NCBI GenBank assembly: GCA_036971475.1
Contig: JBAIZL010000002.1
Location: 133,684,240 to 133,748,239 of the forward strand
Direction of reading: 5' to 3'
DNA: 64,000 nt
DNA from: Prosapia bicincta
Taxonomy: Eukaryota > Arthropoda > Insecta > Hemiptera > Cercopidae
The notes below the pieces were generated by a model that was not told where the DNA came from, ran no database searches, and saw only the letters and a program-made list of their open reading frames with translations. Below, one piece after another: positions 34,904 to 46,771 of this stretch. The translations under genes and the position numbers were made by a program. How positions within the stretch are numbered: position 1 is the first letter of the stretch; the number at the start of each line of letters is the position of its first letter.

Positions 34904-35900
34904 ATATAGGTTTGGCATGGTATACTAATGTGAAACATATTTTATTTGTTGCTAATTCTTCTTTGCAACCTAACATAGGATTTTATTGTTATTCCTTAAA
35001 CCTTTAAGCAAAACCAAAGATGGAAAATGCTGTTTCTTTCTGTCTGTGTTGATAACCAAGTATTCACTTGTAAAGTTGTATCTGGAAAGCTAATTTATGA
35101 GTTCATTTTGTATTCTTTTAATATAATTGGAAACTCTGAACTTTTGAATATGAAACTAAAATGAATGATGTATCTGCTGTTGAGACTCCTGACAAGAAGA
35201 ATACACTCAGAGGAACCTTCCTTAACTATTTAATTGGAATAAACTGAGGTTATATGAAGGTAAAATAATACTTAAAAACCTCTAACCACTGAGACGAACC
35301 TATCATGTGTGCAAATGAACTACTTTAAGACTACAATCATGTGACTTTATTCATTTTTTTATTCTAAATTTTCTCATACATACCACCAGTTTGAAGGATG
35401 AAATCATACAGCAATATTTTTCCGTTTTAAAGATAATAATTATATAAAAAAATTAAGTAAATTTGGTAAAAAATTCTGAAATTATATTTTAAAACTTTAT
35501 TATATTATATTTTTCATGCTATGCATCACATAACCCATTTATATACAATATTTTTAAAAAATAATATTTTTTGTTCAATAGTTATGTTATGCTTAGTGTC
35601 TTAATAATTTAGTTTCTAAATTACTTTATTTTAGAAAAATATAACCATTTATCAGCAAATGCTAGAAGCTCCGCTTAAAAAATAACACATTTTCTATACT
35701 GTAAACTTGTTTTTGTAAGTAAAAACTATCTCCTTCAATTGCTTTATAAAAATGTTGCTCGATTTTTATAAAATATAATAATTATAAATATTTATATTTG
35801 TTTAAAGTCCAAACCATCAACAGCGATAAAAACCAATCACACTTTTCAAGATTTCTAAGATAACGTCATAGAAATATTTAGTAATATAAAATAAACTTAC
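34904..35900. other. dia intron 1, no gene seen
   Basis: This is AT-rich. It starts (in dia orientation) with the exon 1 donor GTAAGT at 35900-35895. Confidence 0.5.
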
Positions 35901-35936
35901 AAAACTGCCGCTTCTGTTCTTGTCTGAACGAGACAT
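35901..35936 (-). CDS. dia: Diaphanous formin, coding exon 1 with start codon
   Basis: Diaphanous formins nucleate and elongate unbranched actin filaments under Rho control, for example in cytokinesis and epithelial morphogenesis. Here a 12-codon exon begins MSRSDKNRSGSF and stops at a GTAAGT donor (from 35900). It joins in phase to exon 2 to give SGSF-LDTWFGRP. A short basic serine-rich start followed by an FGRP motif is what arthropod dia proteins show. A TTGCAG acceptor lies six bases upstream of the ATG (ending at 35943), so the 5' UTR is probably spliced and its first exon lies further right. Intron 1 is about 16 kb. Confidence 0.9.
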
Positions 35937-35942
35937 TTTTAT

Positions 35943-38900
35943 CTGCAACAAAAATTACATAACTGCTCAAACTGAAACACTGAATCTAAAAAGTGTAAAT
36001 GTATCATGGGTATAAGCACTTACAACTAAGACTTATAGCGAGTTTACATAATATTACTTCATGCAATATAGTTTAGCTAAAGTCTCACAAAAACATTTTT
36101 TGTAACATGTATTCTAGTTTAGTCTCAAGTCAAGCATATAGAACTGGCAAAATGTTAAATGATACAACGATTTTAAAAACAATTTCTCTAATACAGATTT
36201 TTCTTGTAAACCTTAGAAATTACATTCAATTTTACTAGAAATAAATGAATATGTTTAAATCAATTATCTCACCGTTTTATATTTCGATCATTTCTATTAT
36301 CTCTCAATGAGCACTTATTATTCAGGAAGAACAGTTTCAAGAAATTTTATAATAGAGATTTGAATTTTATAAAAAAATGTTTAGATTTATTTTTAACGTT
36401 AACATATTAATAGTGTTTACACTCTTTGAAATAAAGTTATTTCAACTAAAGGCCAAATTTATTCAAAATGATTTTTAAGAATTTTAAATTACAAAAAATT
36501 CAATAGAGAACCCAAAGTTTAAATGAGACTGAATTTTATTTCTGGGAGAGTTTAAATGATACTAATTCTATTATAAAGCAACCATGGGTGTTATAGATTT
36601 AAAATAACAAATATAACATGTATGTATTTTTTTAACATATTACATATTGAACAATCAGGATTCTTTAAATTTTCTATTAGACATTTAAATGTTTGGATAA
36701 TGATGCAAATGTTCATAAATTTTTTTTTTAATTTGTAGATAAAAAGATATTTTCTTCAAATTCATGAGAAACTTTCAGGATAAATTCATTTTTAAAACAA
36801 TATAAGTAAATAAAATCTATAATTATTTTTGTGCAAAGTATCAACAAAACTTCAGTTATTATTTAGTGTTTCTAAAATAAGGTGTTTTATATACATTCTG
36901 TTATAACTGTGAAACTGAGTAAATTTGTGCACTAGTGAAGTTTAGAAGGATTATTTCAATTCATATTATTTAAAAGCAATCATGTAATAAAAAGTTTTTC
37001 TTTGAATTTAAAAAATTCAATGACAGCATTCATAGCTTCAGATAACAAATGAAAGTAAAAAATCCACTGAATACCTACTAAGCCTAAATAAAATATTATC
37101 TCAATTCTTCCTTCTTTTTATAATCCAACTTCAAGAATCTAAAGAGACGTATATAATAAATTTCTATAATTTTTTTATGTAGGGTAGAAATTCCTGCATT
37201 TTAATTTACTAAATGATTAAGACATCAGTAACGTTTTTAACAAAATTACACTTGTTGATGGATACAAAAAGTGTAACCTATTGACATTTGTGTCAATACC
37301 ATTCTAGAGTCCAGCTGTTAATCCGTCAATTAAAAGCAAGACAAAAGCTGTTCAATCTAATGTTTAAAAGGGGGAAAACTACAGGAAAATAACCTACATT
37401 ATATAGAGAAACCAATAGTACACAAAATTTAATTTTTATAAGTTGACTTTATCACAAAATATCAACAATAATAGCATGAAAGATATTTTCTTTGGATCAA
37501 TTTATTTATTTTAATCATAAGAAAATACTTATCAATTTCTTTGAAATATCTAAAGATACCTAAATAACTTATTAATGATTTCAGATAAGAGTCTATAAAA
37601 ATGACAAAGAAGAATTTGACGTAATCATTTAACAAACTTAACAACTGAAAATGTTAATCTGCAACCCACCTAATACTGACATAGAAAAGGTTTATACTAA
37701 ATTGATATGATATCATTTACAAGATAAATCAGTCCTGTGCCTAAATAAGTTATAGGAACAAAAATGTGAATGAAAAAATTGCAACTTTAGTTTCACACAA
37801 ATTAATGAGCTAATATCTGTGTGATAAGAACTTCAAGTATGTTTTATTATTTATACTGCCAATCTAGTTTAAAAAAACAACTGACCTTTAACCTACAATG
37901 ATAAGTTTACCTAGCTAACTATTATCATAAAACAACTGTTTTGCCATTTGTTATTGTTATATTTTATGAAGTAGATTCTTAGTCATTAATTTCAAAAATG
38001 CATTAAAAATTATTATAATGGAAGGATGCAATAAACATTCTTGCTTGTATTCAACCTAAGGAAAATACAAAATTACGTAAGTTAAAACAATTTTATTACA
38101 ACAATTTATATTCTTTTGTAATGAATAATAAATATGAATAGTAAAATAATTTGTTAAAATCCAAATGGTTAATTTATTGTTTTTAACAAAATTTATAATT
38201 TTGAAAAAGAAGTAACGGTTTTTCTTTTAGTATAAATGTATATAATAAAAATAAGAATAAATTTAACCAATTTTGTTTAATCATATTTAAATTTGTATTC
38301 ACATTTGTAGGAGTATATGAATGAAAAATTATATACAAACTAAAAACAAATTCTTTCAAATAAGCATGCTAAATTATTGTAAACTTGTGACAAACTTGTT
38401 TACACAAAAATATATATATTTTTTCAAAGCTTATTGCCAATAAAATAAGTATTAGCATCATATATCATACAGCAGAGGATCAATTATGCAACCCATTTTT
38501 GACACAATTGCTGTATAAATAATAATACCAATACAGAAAATATTAGTTTTTTCATGACTCATAATAAAGAGGCCTATGAACATTTTGCTTTATTTACAAA
38601 TAATAAATTCATTAGAAGACAAAAAGATTAATATCAATTTAAAAATGTATTAAATTAAATTTTAAAATACGATTTAGTAGAATGAAAATTAAAAATCAAA
38701 ACATAAAACAATGGTATACAAATTTAAATTTAAAAACAATTATTTTAATTCTGTCACTTCATATTAAGTTTGCATCAATTGATTTCCTCATTTTTCATAT
38801 AATTGTTATTAAATTTTGTTAACATGACATTTATAAGATCCGAATCCATAACGATTATAGATTGTTAGTAATGACCTACAAAATAGTTACTGAAAAAAAA

Positions 38901-39780
38901 TGACGAACAATCCACATGAAATTTGACTATAAAATATGTGTAATACACTTTCAAAAGATCTATTACTTTTATTTTGTTGTTTGGCAATCACAGACGATTT
39001 GAATATAAAAGATATGGAAAGAATTATGAGTGATAAAAAGGTCAAGGTTACAGCAACTTGTGGAAGAAACACACCTACAAATTCATAGATTCCAAGTTTA
39101 AACAAAGACAAATTCATGGGTTTAAGCCATTAGTTGAGACTCAGATTAACTACCAAAAAGAGGCAAGCAGGCAACCTTTGTAAATCCAAAGACAAATAAT
39201 GCCATATTTAGAATGTTCTTAGATGATTGTCCTATCCACACATATTACTAATTTATACGTTGCCTACATTGCCATCGTCTTTGGAAATTATACTATTATA
39301 CAATGAGAGCCTTAATGTTCTGTTTAATTTGAAAAAAAAATCCATAAACAAACTAAATAATAATTGTAAACTTCTTTTACCTATTTCTTATCCGTTAAAT
39401 GTTTTTCCACATTTTTGTATGTGTTTTTTTGTAAGATAATTAGCTCGCACAACGTAATATGAATTATCAGTGTTGTCGTGGAACAAAATATAGTTCCTAA
39501 ACATTAGCTAGTATAAGTTAACTATTGATAAGATTGTTGTTAATGAAATGTAGTGCGTACACAAAATTGGCCAAAGCTTTTACCCACTTATCCAATATTT
39601 TTTGTTTTAACATGTTACTGGAAAAATATTCCAAACAAGAAAAAACGTTATTTTACATGTTGCTTAAAAAGCAGAACACCATTTTAATCTATATTTCATT
39701 ATTAATGCCTATTTTATGATCTAACTACAAAATAATAATTACGATAAATTTGGTCATCAAGAAAGTAATAAATTTATTAA
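35943..39780. other. intergenic or dia 5' UTR intron, no gene seen
   Basis: This is very AT-rich sequence without recognisable coding, repeats or splice-supported exons. A dia promoter and 5' UTR exon may be here, but I cannot place them. Confidence 0.45.
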
Positions 39781-40338
39781 CCTCATCAATAAAACATGAA
39801 ACATTTATATTTTTATGTTGCACATTTTGAGGTTTTTCTAAAATAACACTTTTGGTATTAACTTTCCAAGTTTGTGTTTTGTCTCATTTTTAACTTGAAT
39901 TCTGGCAAACTCAACATTCTTGAAAATCGACTCCCTGTAAATTCACTTTATGATGTGTTTTCGAGTCTCTACTGAATTATAAGTAATTAATTTGTGATAA
40001 TTAATAACTATTATTGCTTATGACACTTCAAGTTACTTTTTTTTATTTGGAATGTTGTATATTTGAGTCATATATTCAATCTGTGTCAACTATTCCCTAA
40101 AAATTATTAGTGGCATACATAAATCAAGGTTTTTATATCATCATTAAACATAGTTTACAATTAAACCATACCGCTGGTTATAAATCGAAATAGTATTAAA
40201 ATATCAAATGTTTTAGTTCAGGATATATACAATTTTTTACAAGGTTATGTTCTGTGTTGTGTAAATTAGTTACTTTATAAAGTCTATCAAATTATGACTA
40301 ACATTGAATTATTTTACTTTAAAACAACATTTATACTT

Positions 40339-40466
40339 ATTTATTAATTCAATTGGCAAAAAACCACTACTCCAATGCCATTGAAATATGCACTGACCAA
40401 GTATGACATGCATATGCTGAGAAATGTCACTATGCAATGGTTTTTTGCTAAGTGAATTAATTAATA
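40339..40466. repeat. diverged PLE terminal hairpin
   Basis: TTCAATTGGCAAAAAACCACTA and the complement TGGTTTTTTGCTAAGTGAATTAA form imperfect arms of about 30 bp. The arms match the TTGGCAAAAAACCACTACTTA phrase of the hairpins at 22690, 45030 and 50935, but the centre is rearranged. Confidence 0.6.
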
Positions 40467-43400
40467 AGTACAATTTAGAAATTTCAAGATGTACAACCCA
40501 ACAGCTGCAAATTTCAACAATAATAATCAACAAATAGTTAGCTAACTCCAGTTTTTTCCTTTTCACATTATTTTCTCAAAAATACATTTATAAAAAAAAG
40601 GAATTTTAAGTTGTCACAAAACATAAATAGTGGTTACATTAAAAAAATTAAACATAACCTCAAAGTACATGTTTGGCAAACCAAATAAAATTAAAGTTTC
40701 TATATAAACCGGGTGCTATTTAACACCATAATAAAATACTGCTATTGAACAACATACCTAAAAAACCATCTGTTAGGGTATGTTTGGCTATTAAAAAAAA
40801 TAATAATTTTACGAATGGTAACTAACACAATTCACAGCATAACACAATTTTAGTTTAAGCGTAATACTGCATAACACTGTTTTTTCTGTCAAAATAGAAA
40901 ACTATATAATACTACATAACTATATAGATAGTTATCTACTATATATAAAAGGAAAGTATTCAATTTGAATATTTTTAGTTATTTAAAAACATGCAATTAA
41001 ATTTACTATATAAGCTAGTTATTATGTCTCAAGATAGGCCTAAGTATGTTGTTGAAATAATGAAGTCACATGTCGAATGCTGCTAGTCCTTACTTTACAT
41101 TTAAACATCATTATTATTATTTAGTCAAATCTATCATATAATTGTTAATTGTAGTTCTATTTTAATATACTGTAGTCGCATAACAATGAAATATAATATA
41201 GAGGAGCAAATGATGAAAAATTATTTGATGTCTCCAAAATGAAAATTATAAATTAACCACTACTTATTATTTTGAAAATTACTTACTATTTTTTGTTTAG
41301 ATTATTCTTTTGAGTAACATACTAAAAAAACTCTTTATTTTACAAACACTTATTCATGTTTTACTAAAAACATTTTTTTAAACAAATATCCTTGATAAAC
41401 ATAATGAAGAAATTCATTACAACACAAATAAAAGTGTACAGAAAATTATACACTTACTAAAGGATTATTTCCTTATCTGTTTGGTAATAAATAAATACAT
41501 TAAACTGCAAATAAGTGTACAGAAAACTCCCTAATCTGTTACACCATATATATTTATAATTAAACTTGTGTTTATCTTTTATTCATAGCCTAAACTATTT
41601 TATATAATGAAAAAAGTTTGTTTGTTATTACTTTATAATGGTTTTTATTTGTTGTTGTTAAATTTAATGGTAAAAAAGTATCCAGTTGTGATGGATTTGA
41701 TTATAATTTTATACATTTAACCAAACAAATATACACATGTAAGGCTAGAATAAAGATCACATGACGTCACCTGGCAAAAAGTATTACTCCACGGAATTAG
41801 ATGTATAACTAGGTAGTGTATAAAATTACGACCAAATCTATCCTGATTGGACACTTTATAGGTCTCTTTTATTATAGGTATTTAGTAATATATAAAATTA
41901 CAACTAAATCTATCCTACCTGGAGACTCTACAGATAGATTTAAATATACACATATGTAGTACAGTATGCTGTTGATATGCGGATGTAGTACTTCTTTACC
42001 CAACTTTAATTTGATAAATAATTTTCAGTGTAAAAAAAAATTCTTATGAATATGGTCATAGGACAAGTTTTTGAACAATTTTATACTTTGATCTCAGGTG
42101 GTGCCCAATGTGCATTTTAACCAATTTTATTGTATTATAACATAATATTCTGTTTTATAAAGAAACTTTGAGTTTATAAAGTTGTGTAGGTGTTGAAAAT
42201 TTAGTTTATTGGTGTCCGTTTTCAAAAATTTTTACGGTATTGGACGTTTTATTATTTTCTCTTGACTACTCCTTTTATCACAAGGTAAAATGTTTTATTA
42301 AATATCATTAACATATGAGTTTAATATAAATACCCTTGTAATTTTTACCTTGATTCTGACATATAAGACGTTTAAACTTCAGCTTTGATAGCTCAACACA
42401 GATAATTGCTTGTTTCAAATGTTTGATTTCCATTGTTTATGTATAAATATACTTAAACTTAGGTCTAGAGTATTTAGTGTTAAAAAATGTATATTATTAG
42501 TTCATACGATGTTCTAAATTTTTATTCATAATGGTAATTGATTACTCTCAAAACAGCATCTTTTTTTAATTTTACACTAACTATCCGATGACAAGTAGCT
42601 TAAAAATATTAATCCATTAAATATGCCTAGTTAAACCTCTCTTTAACAAATAGTATATTATTTTATGACCTTACATTGTTCCTTAATCTAGTTTTATACA
42701 GTAAGAAAACCAAACTTTATCTGAATATTCAGTTTTCAGATTAGTGTTGATGTGTAAAAATAAACGTCTATCATGAGCAAGTAATAGATATTAATTTTTC
42801 AAAACTGTCAAGTTAAAATATAGAAATATATGTGTGTGTTGTGTGTTCACGAGTGATAATGAAATGTTATTAGCCTATTTGAAAACCAAAACTTATAGTC
42901 AATACATATATAGTTGTAACCAAAATTTGATTTGTCAAGGTCTTAGAATTACATATGCCTCAAGACAAAAACTAATCTTTGAAAAACATTGTGATTGGGA
43001 ATACAGATTTTAAAATAAAAGCTTAGACAAATTATTAACAGCAACAGGTTATAGAAAGTAGTATGGTGAAATATTTTAGGTTAACGTGTACAAATTTCTA
43101 ACAATAATAAACTTACCTTAAGTTAATGAACACAAAATACAAATAACATATTTAAACAAACACAAATTTTAAAATGTTTTACAAAACTAATGATAAATTA
43201 TAGAATATATTATAACCGTCATTTTACAATACACTAACTGAATAATTCAACCTCCAACACACAGCACAGATTTTAATTTTTTCGTTCTGAAAGTTAAAGA
43301 CAGGCTCGAATAATAATCTGTGAAAACGAGATGTACGTTTTAATACTATATTAACAACTTTAATAATTATTATACTCTTCCATGCAGATATTTTCATTTT

Positions 43401-43911
43401 AGTTATAAAGGTAATACAATAATAATTATTATCGGCTTATTTATTTTATGAAAATTTCTATAAGTAAAAAGTCGTATTGTTTTAATACTACTATATAGCA
43501 TTATTAAGTTTGTCTCTGTTTTGTAATTGTTTCGTTGAGCGTGGAAGGAGAAACATGTGTATATATATATATTCTTTTGAAAAATTATTTTACAAATGAT
43601 ACTTGACAAAACCACAAAACCTTAAAATGTAGTATTGTATAAAGTAAATTACTATTATGTATTTTGTGAAAGTTATTACCCTAAAATTCAACATACTTAA
43701 ATCAATCTTATTATTATTATTATTAGTTCTGTTGTGTAGGAAGTTCTACACAATCATTTTAACATTTGTTGACACTCTGAGACTACAATAACTCCTTGAT
43801 AGACATAAAAATATTTCTTTAAAAAAAAGAAAATAGTCAAAGTCATTGCTTTGAGTTACCTTGGTAATTGAAAATGAGACACATCAAAAATTACCAAATT
43901 AAAAAGTAAAT

Positions 43912-43913
<2 letters not shown>
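40467..43913. other. intergenic, no gene seen
   Basis: This is AT-rich. A diverged direct duplication occurs at 41820-41940 (TATAAAATTACGACCAAATC and TATAAAATTACAACTAAATC, about 70 bp apart). Nothing else was recognised. Confidence 0.45.

Positions 43914-43978
<65 letters not shown>
43914..43978. repeat. (TA)n microsatellite
   Basis: Pure TA tract of about 32 units. Confidence 0.97.
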
Positions 43979-43980
<2 letters not shown>

Positions 43981-44399
43981 CAACCTGTTATAAATAAACT
44001 AGCTATAAACCGTACATAACCTAAAAAAAGAGAATTAGATGATGAGTGTGTAAAACATAAGCCTTGCTATGGTTTACTGATGAGGGCCTGGCTGTTTCAG
44101 AAGTGTTTTAAAGAAGAAGTTCTTAAAATATGGGATCTGGCATTTTTGTTTTACTCCTCCTTAAACACTTTTTAATGTAAGTACACACTTCTGTTAGAAG
44201 CTGGGAGTTCAAAAATTAAAAAAATTTAAAGCTAAATAACCAGAACAGGCAGCCTGGAATATAGATAGACTAGGTAGGAAAAGTATTGCTGTATCATTTG
44301 TGGTATTGGTTTGTAAATTTTTAAATAAAAACCTCTGTGAATATTTTTCCATAGTGATTAACTAAACTTTTGTAGTGGATCGTTGAATTTACTGATTAA

Positions 44400-44600
44400 A
44401 CTATAATTAATTAATACATAATTAAAGAATACCTAAGAGCTTACTTGGTGATGCGTTTTGAAACAATTGTTTCTTTTAGGAAGCTAAGCCTCTATCTTGT
44501 AATTAGAGGCTTAGCTTCGTAAAAGAAATGATTGTTTTGAAACGTGTCAGCAAGTAAGGACTGAAGTATTCACTTAGTTATGTATTGATTAATTATAGTC
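44400..44600. repeat. 200-bp palindromic element (terminal-repeat dimer)
   Basis: The arms run from CTATAATTAATTAATACATA to its approximate complement near 44600 and meet at GCCTCTATCTTGTAATTAGAGGC. They are imperfect. Each carries GCTTCGTAAAAG, a CAATTG-centred hairpin, GAAACGYGTCAGC. The family recurs at 61048-61288. Confidence 0.85.
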
Positions 44601-44984
44601 AACTTTTGTGTTTAGACCTGAAAAGTAAAATCTGTAAATAAATTACTGAAACAATATTTTCGAGCACAATTAGTGATCTTCATTGGAGTCACTGATAAAT
44701 ATCATTTAGTGTGCTTGAAATGAAATGATACGAAAGAATGTTAATAAATTGACATTATTAGATGTGAATGTTGTGATCTTACTAAGTTTAACGTTTAATA
44801 ACTATTTTTAAAGAACTTTATTAGAATTATAATGAAAACTATTTATTTAAAATCCATACAGATTCGCCACTCGATAATAAATTATTGATTACGTATCTTG
44901 TATACCATTTCACATTATGTCGAGCCAAACTTAAAATTATATTGTAGCTACTTAAAAATATTAATTTGAACTTGCAGTTTTTGT

Positions 44985-45165
44985 GTTGTACATTAAGAGG
45001 TTTTTAAAATTACTACTATTGCTATCATTTGGCAAGAAAAGCACTACTTACTTACTTGATGTTTTTCAGCAGACGCATTTTGCAGTGATCTAGTGTGAAA
45101 CATGCCTGCTGAAAAACCTCAGTAAGTAGTGTTTTTTTTCTAAGTGATAACAATAGCAGTATTAA
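44985..45165. repeat. PLE terminal hairpin (same module as 22680 and 50900)
   Basis: ATCATTTGGCAAGAAAAGCACTACTTAC and the complement AGTAAGTAGTG...CTAAGTGATAAC form arms around a centre holding TTTTCAGCAGACGCATTTTGC, the inverse of the GAAAC-palindrome-GTCTGC module. Non-coding. Confidence 0.75.
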
Positions 45166-46763
45166 TTTGGATGGATATTGTAGGTTCAGAAAATCAGTGA
45201 TATTCATAAGAATATTTTTTTATGGTTTATCATTTATGACTTAATTTTGAATTCCTATTTCTCATGGGTGATAGATTCAATACTTTTGAAATACCATATT
45301 GCAAATCGCTGTTTCAAAACATTGTAACAAGTAATTTCAATTAGCTAATGCATACCCTAAGTATTTAAGAAACACTGCCACACTTTTCATTTACTTCAAA
45401 TTATCTTTTATTTAAACTATCCTGTTGATTTCAATTGATAACTTACCTTAATTTATTCAATAACTGAATGATAGAAATTTGTAGAACTAATTGTCACTGG
45501 AAATTTTAAAAAAATGGATGAATGTAATTGAAACTGAAAAAATTATTAGAAGTGTTATATCATCCTACTCTGCTCAAATTAGAGTAACAACCGATTAAAA
45601 TTTAGGTTCTGCCAAATGGGAATTTATGATCTCTTATGTAGCTCAACCATATAATGTTGAAAAAAAGACATTTGAGAGGCACAAAAACATTTTGGATCAA
45701 GTGGTTTGTCTATTTCTCTCGTCATATATTGAAAACAGTGAAACATTTTTATTGTATTGGCTCATTAAATTTCTTAGGACTTAACAGAGCACTCTCTTTC
45801 CTTCTCCTTTTATACGTGCAGCTTGTGTAAATATTGTTAGATGATCTATATATAATGCAATTCTGGTTGTATGATGAATGCTTTTAAATTTATATGATAT
45901 TAAATGATACTGGGTTCATTTTACTTCAAAGTAAAAAATTAAAAATAATTTTTTAAATAAATTAATAAATGAGTTGAGAAATTTTTCAGAGGAATTGAAA
46001 AATTAAATTACAATCTTTAGGGAAAGTTTTGAGTTTTTATTAGCTTATGATCTTATAAAGCTACTAAAACACTTATGATGATATCTCAGCACAGTCAAAG
46101 TCATTTTGCCTCAGTGATTTTTAAAAAAATGAACATAGTGTAAAATACTTAATTTCCTTTTTGCGTGATGTGTAAACAAAAAAATAGTCAACAGTATGGT
46201 AGAGAAAATTGTTTGGCAAACATATTTTAGCTTAGAGGGTTGCCTTCCCTACTACTTTACCATATCTCATTGCCTTGTCTCCATTGTTTGGGATGAATGT
46301 TTGCTACAGCGCATCTGTTTCTATATACTGGTATATTCTTCACCACAAACTTCACAAAGTGGAGTCAGAGGCATTCTTCTAATAAAGAGACACATTTAAA
46401 AAAAATAAATCTGAACTAACAAAATAATGTTTAAAGTTACTGACCTAAAGAAATATTAATAAACACTTTGGAGATTTCAAGGTGGCCATTTTAATTTTGT
46501 CAATGGTATAGAAGTAATTTTACCTAAAACTATTATTAGAAGAAATTTAATTTGTTGATCAGATTTTGATATTTAGCAATACAGTTTTACCTTAATTGTT
46601 TTCTTTGTGATTAAAAAATGTTTAATATATGCGAAGAAATAGATATGAAAGCAGAAAAATTTAATTTAAACAAATTGTAAAAAGGTTTTTTTGCTTGTTT
46701 TTTTAATATTTTTTACAAATTGTTAGATTAAAATTATGTTTTACTATCTATTCATAATAAATC
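45166..46763. other. intergenic, no gene seen
   Basis: No supportable feature was found. The open frame 46196-46399 has no domain. Confidence 0.45.
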
Positions 46764-46771
46764 GCCTAGAG

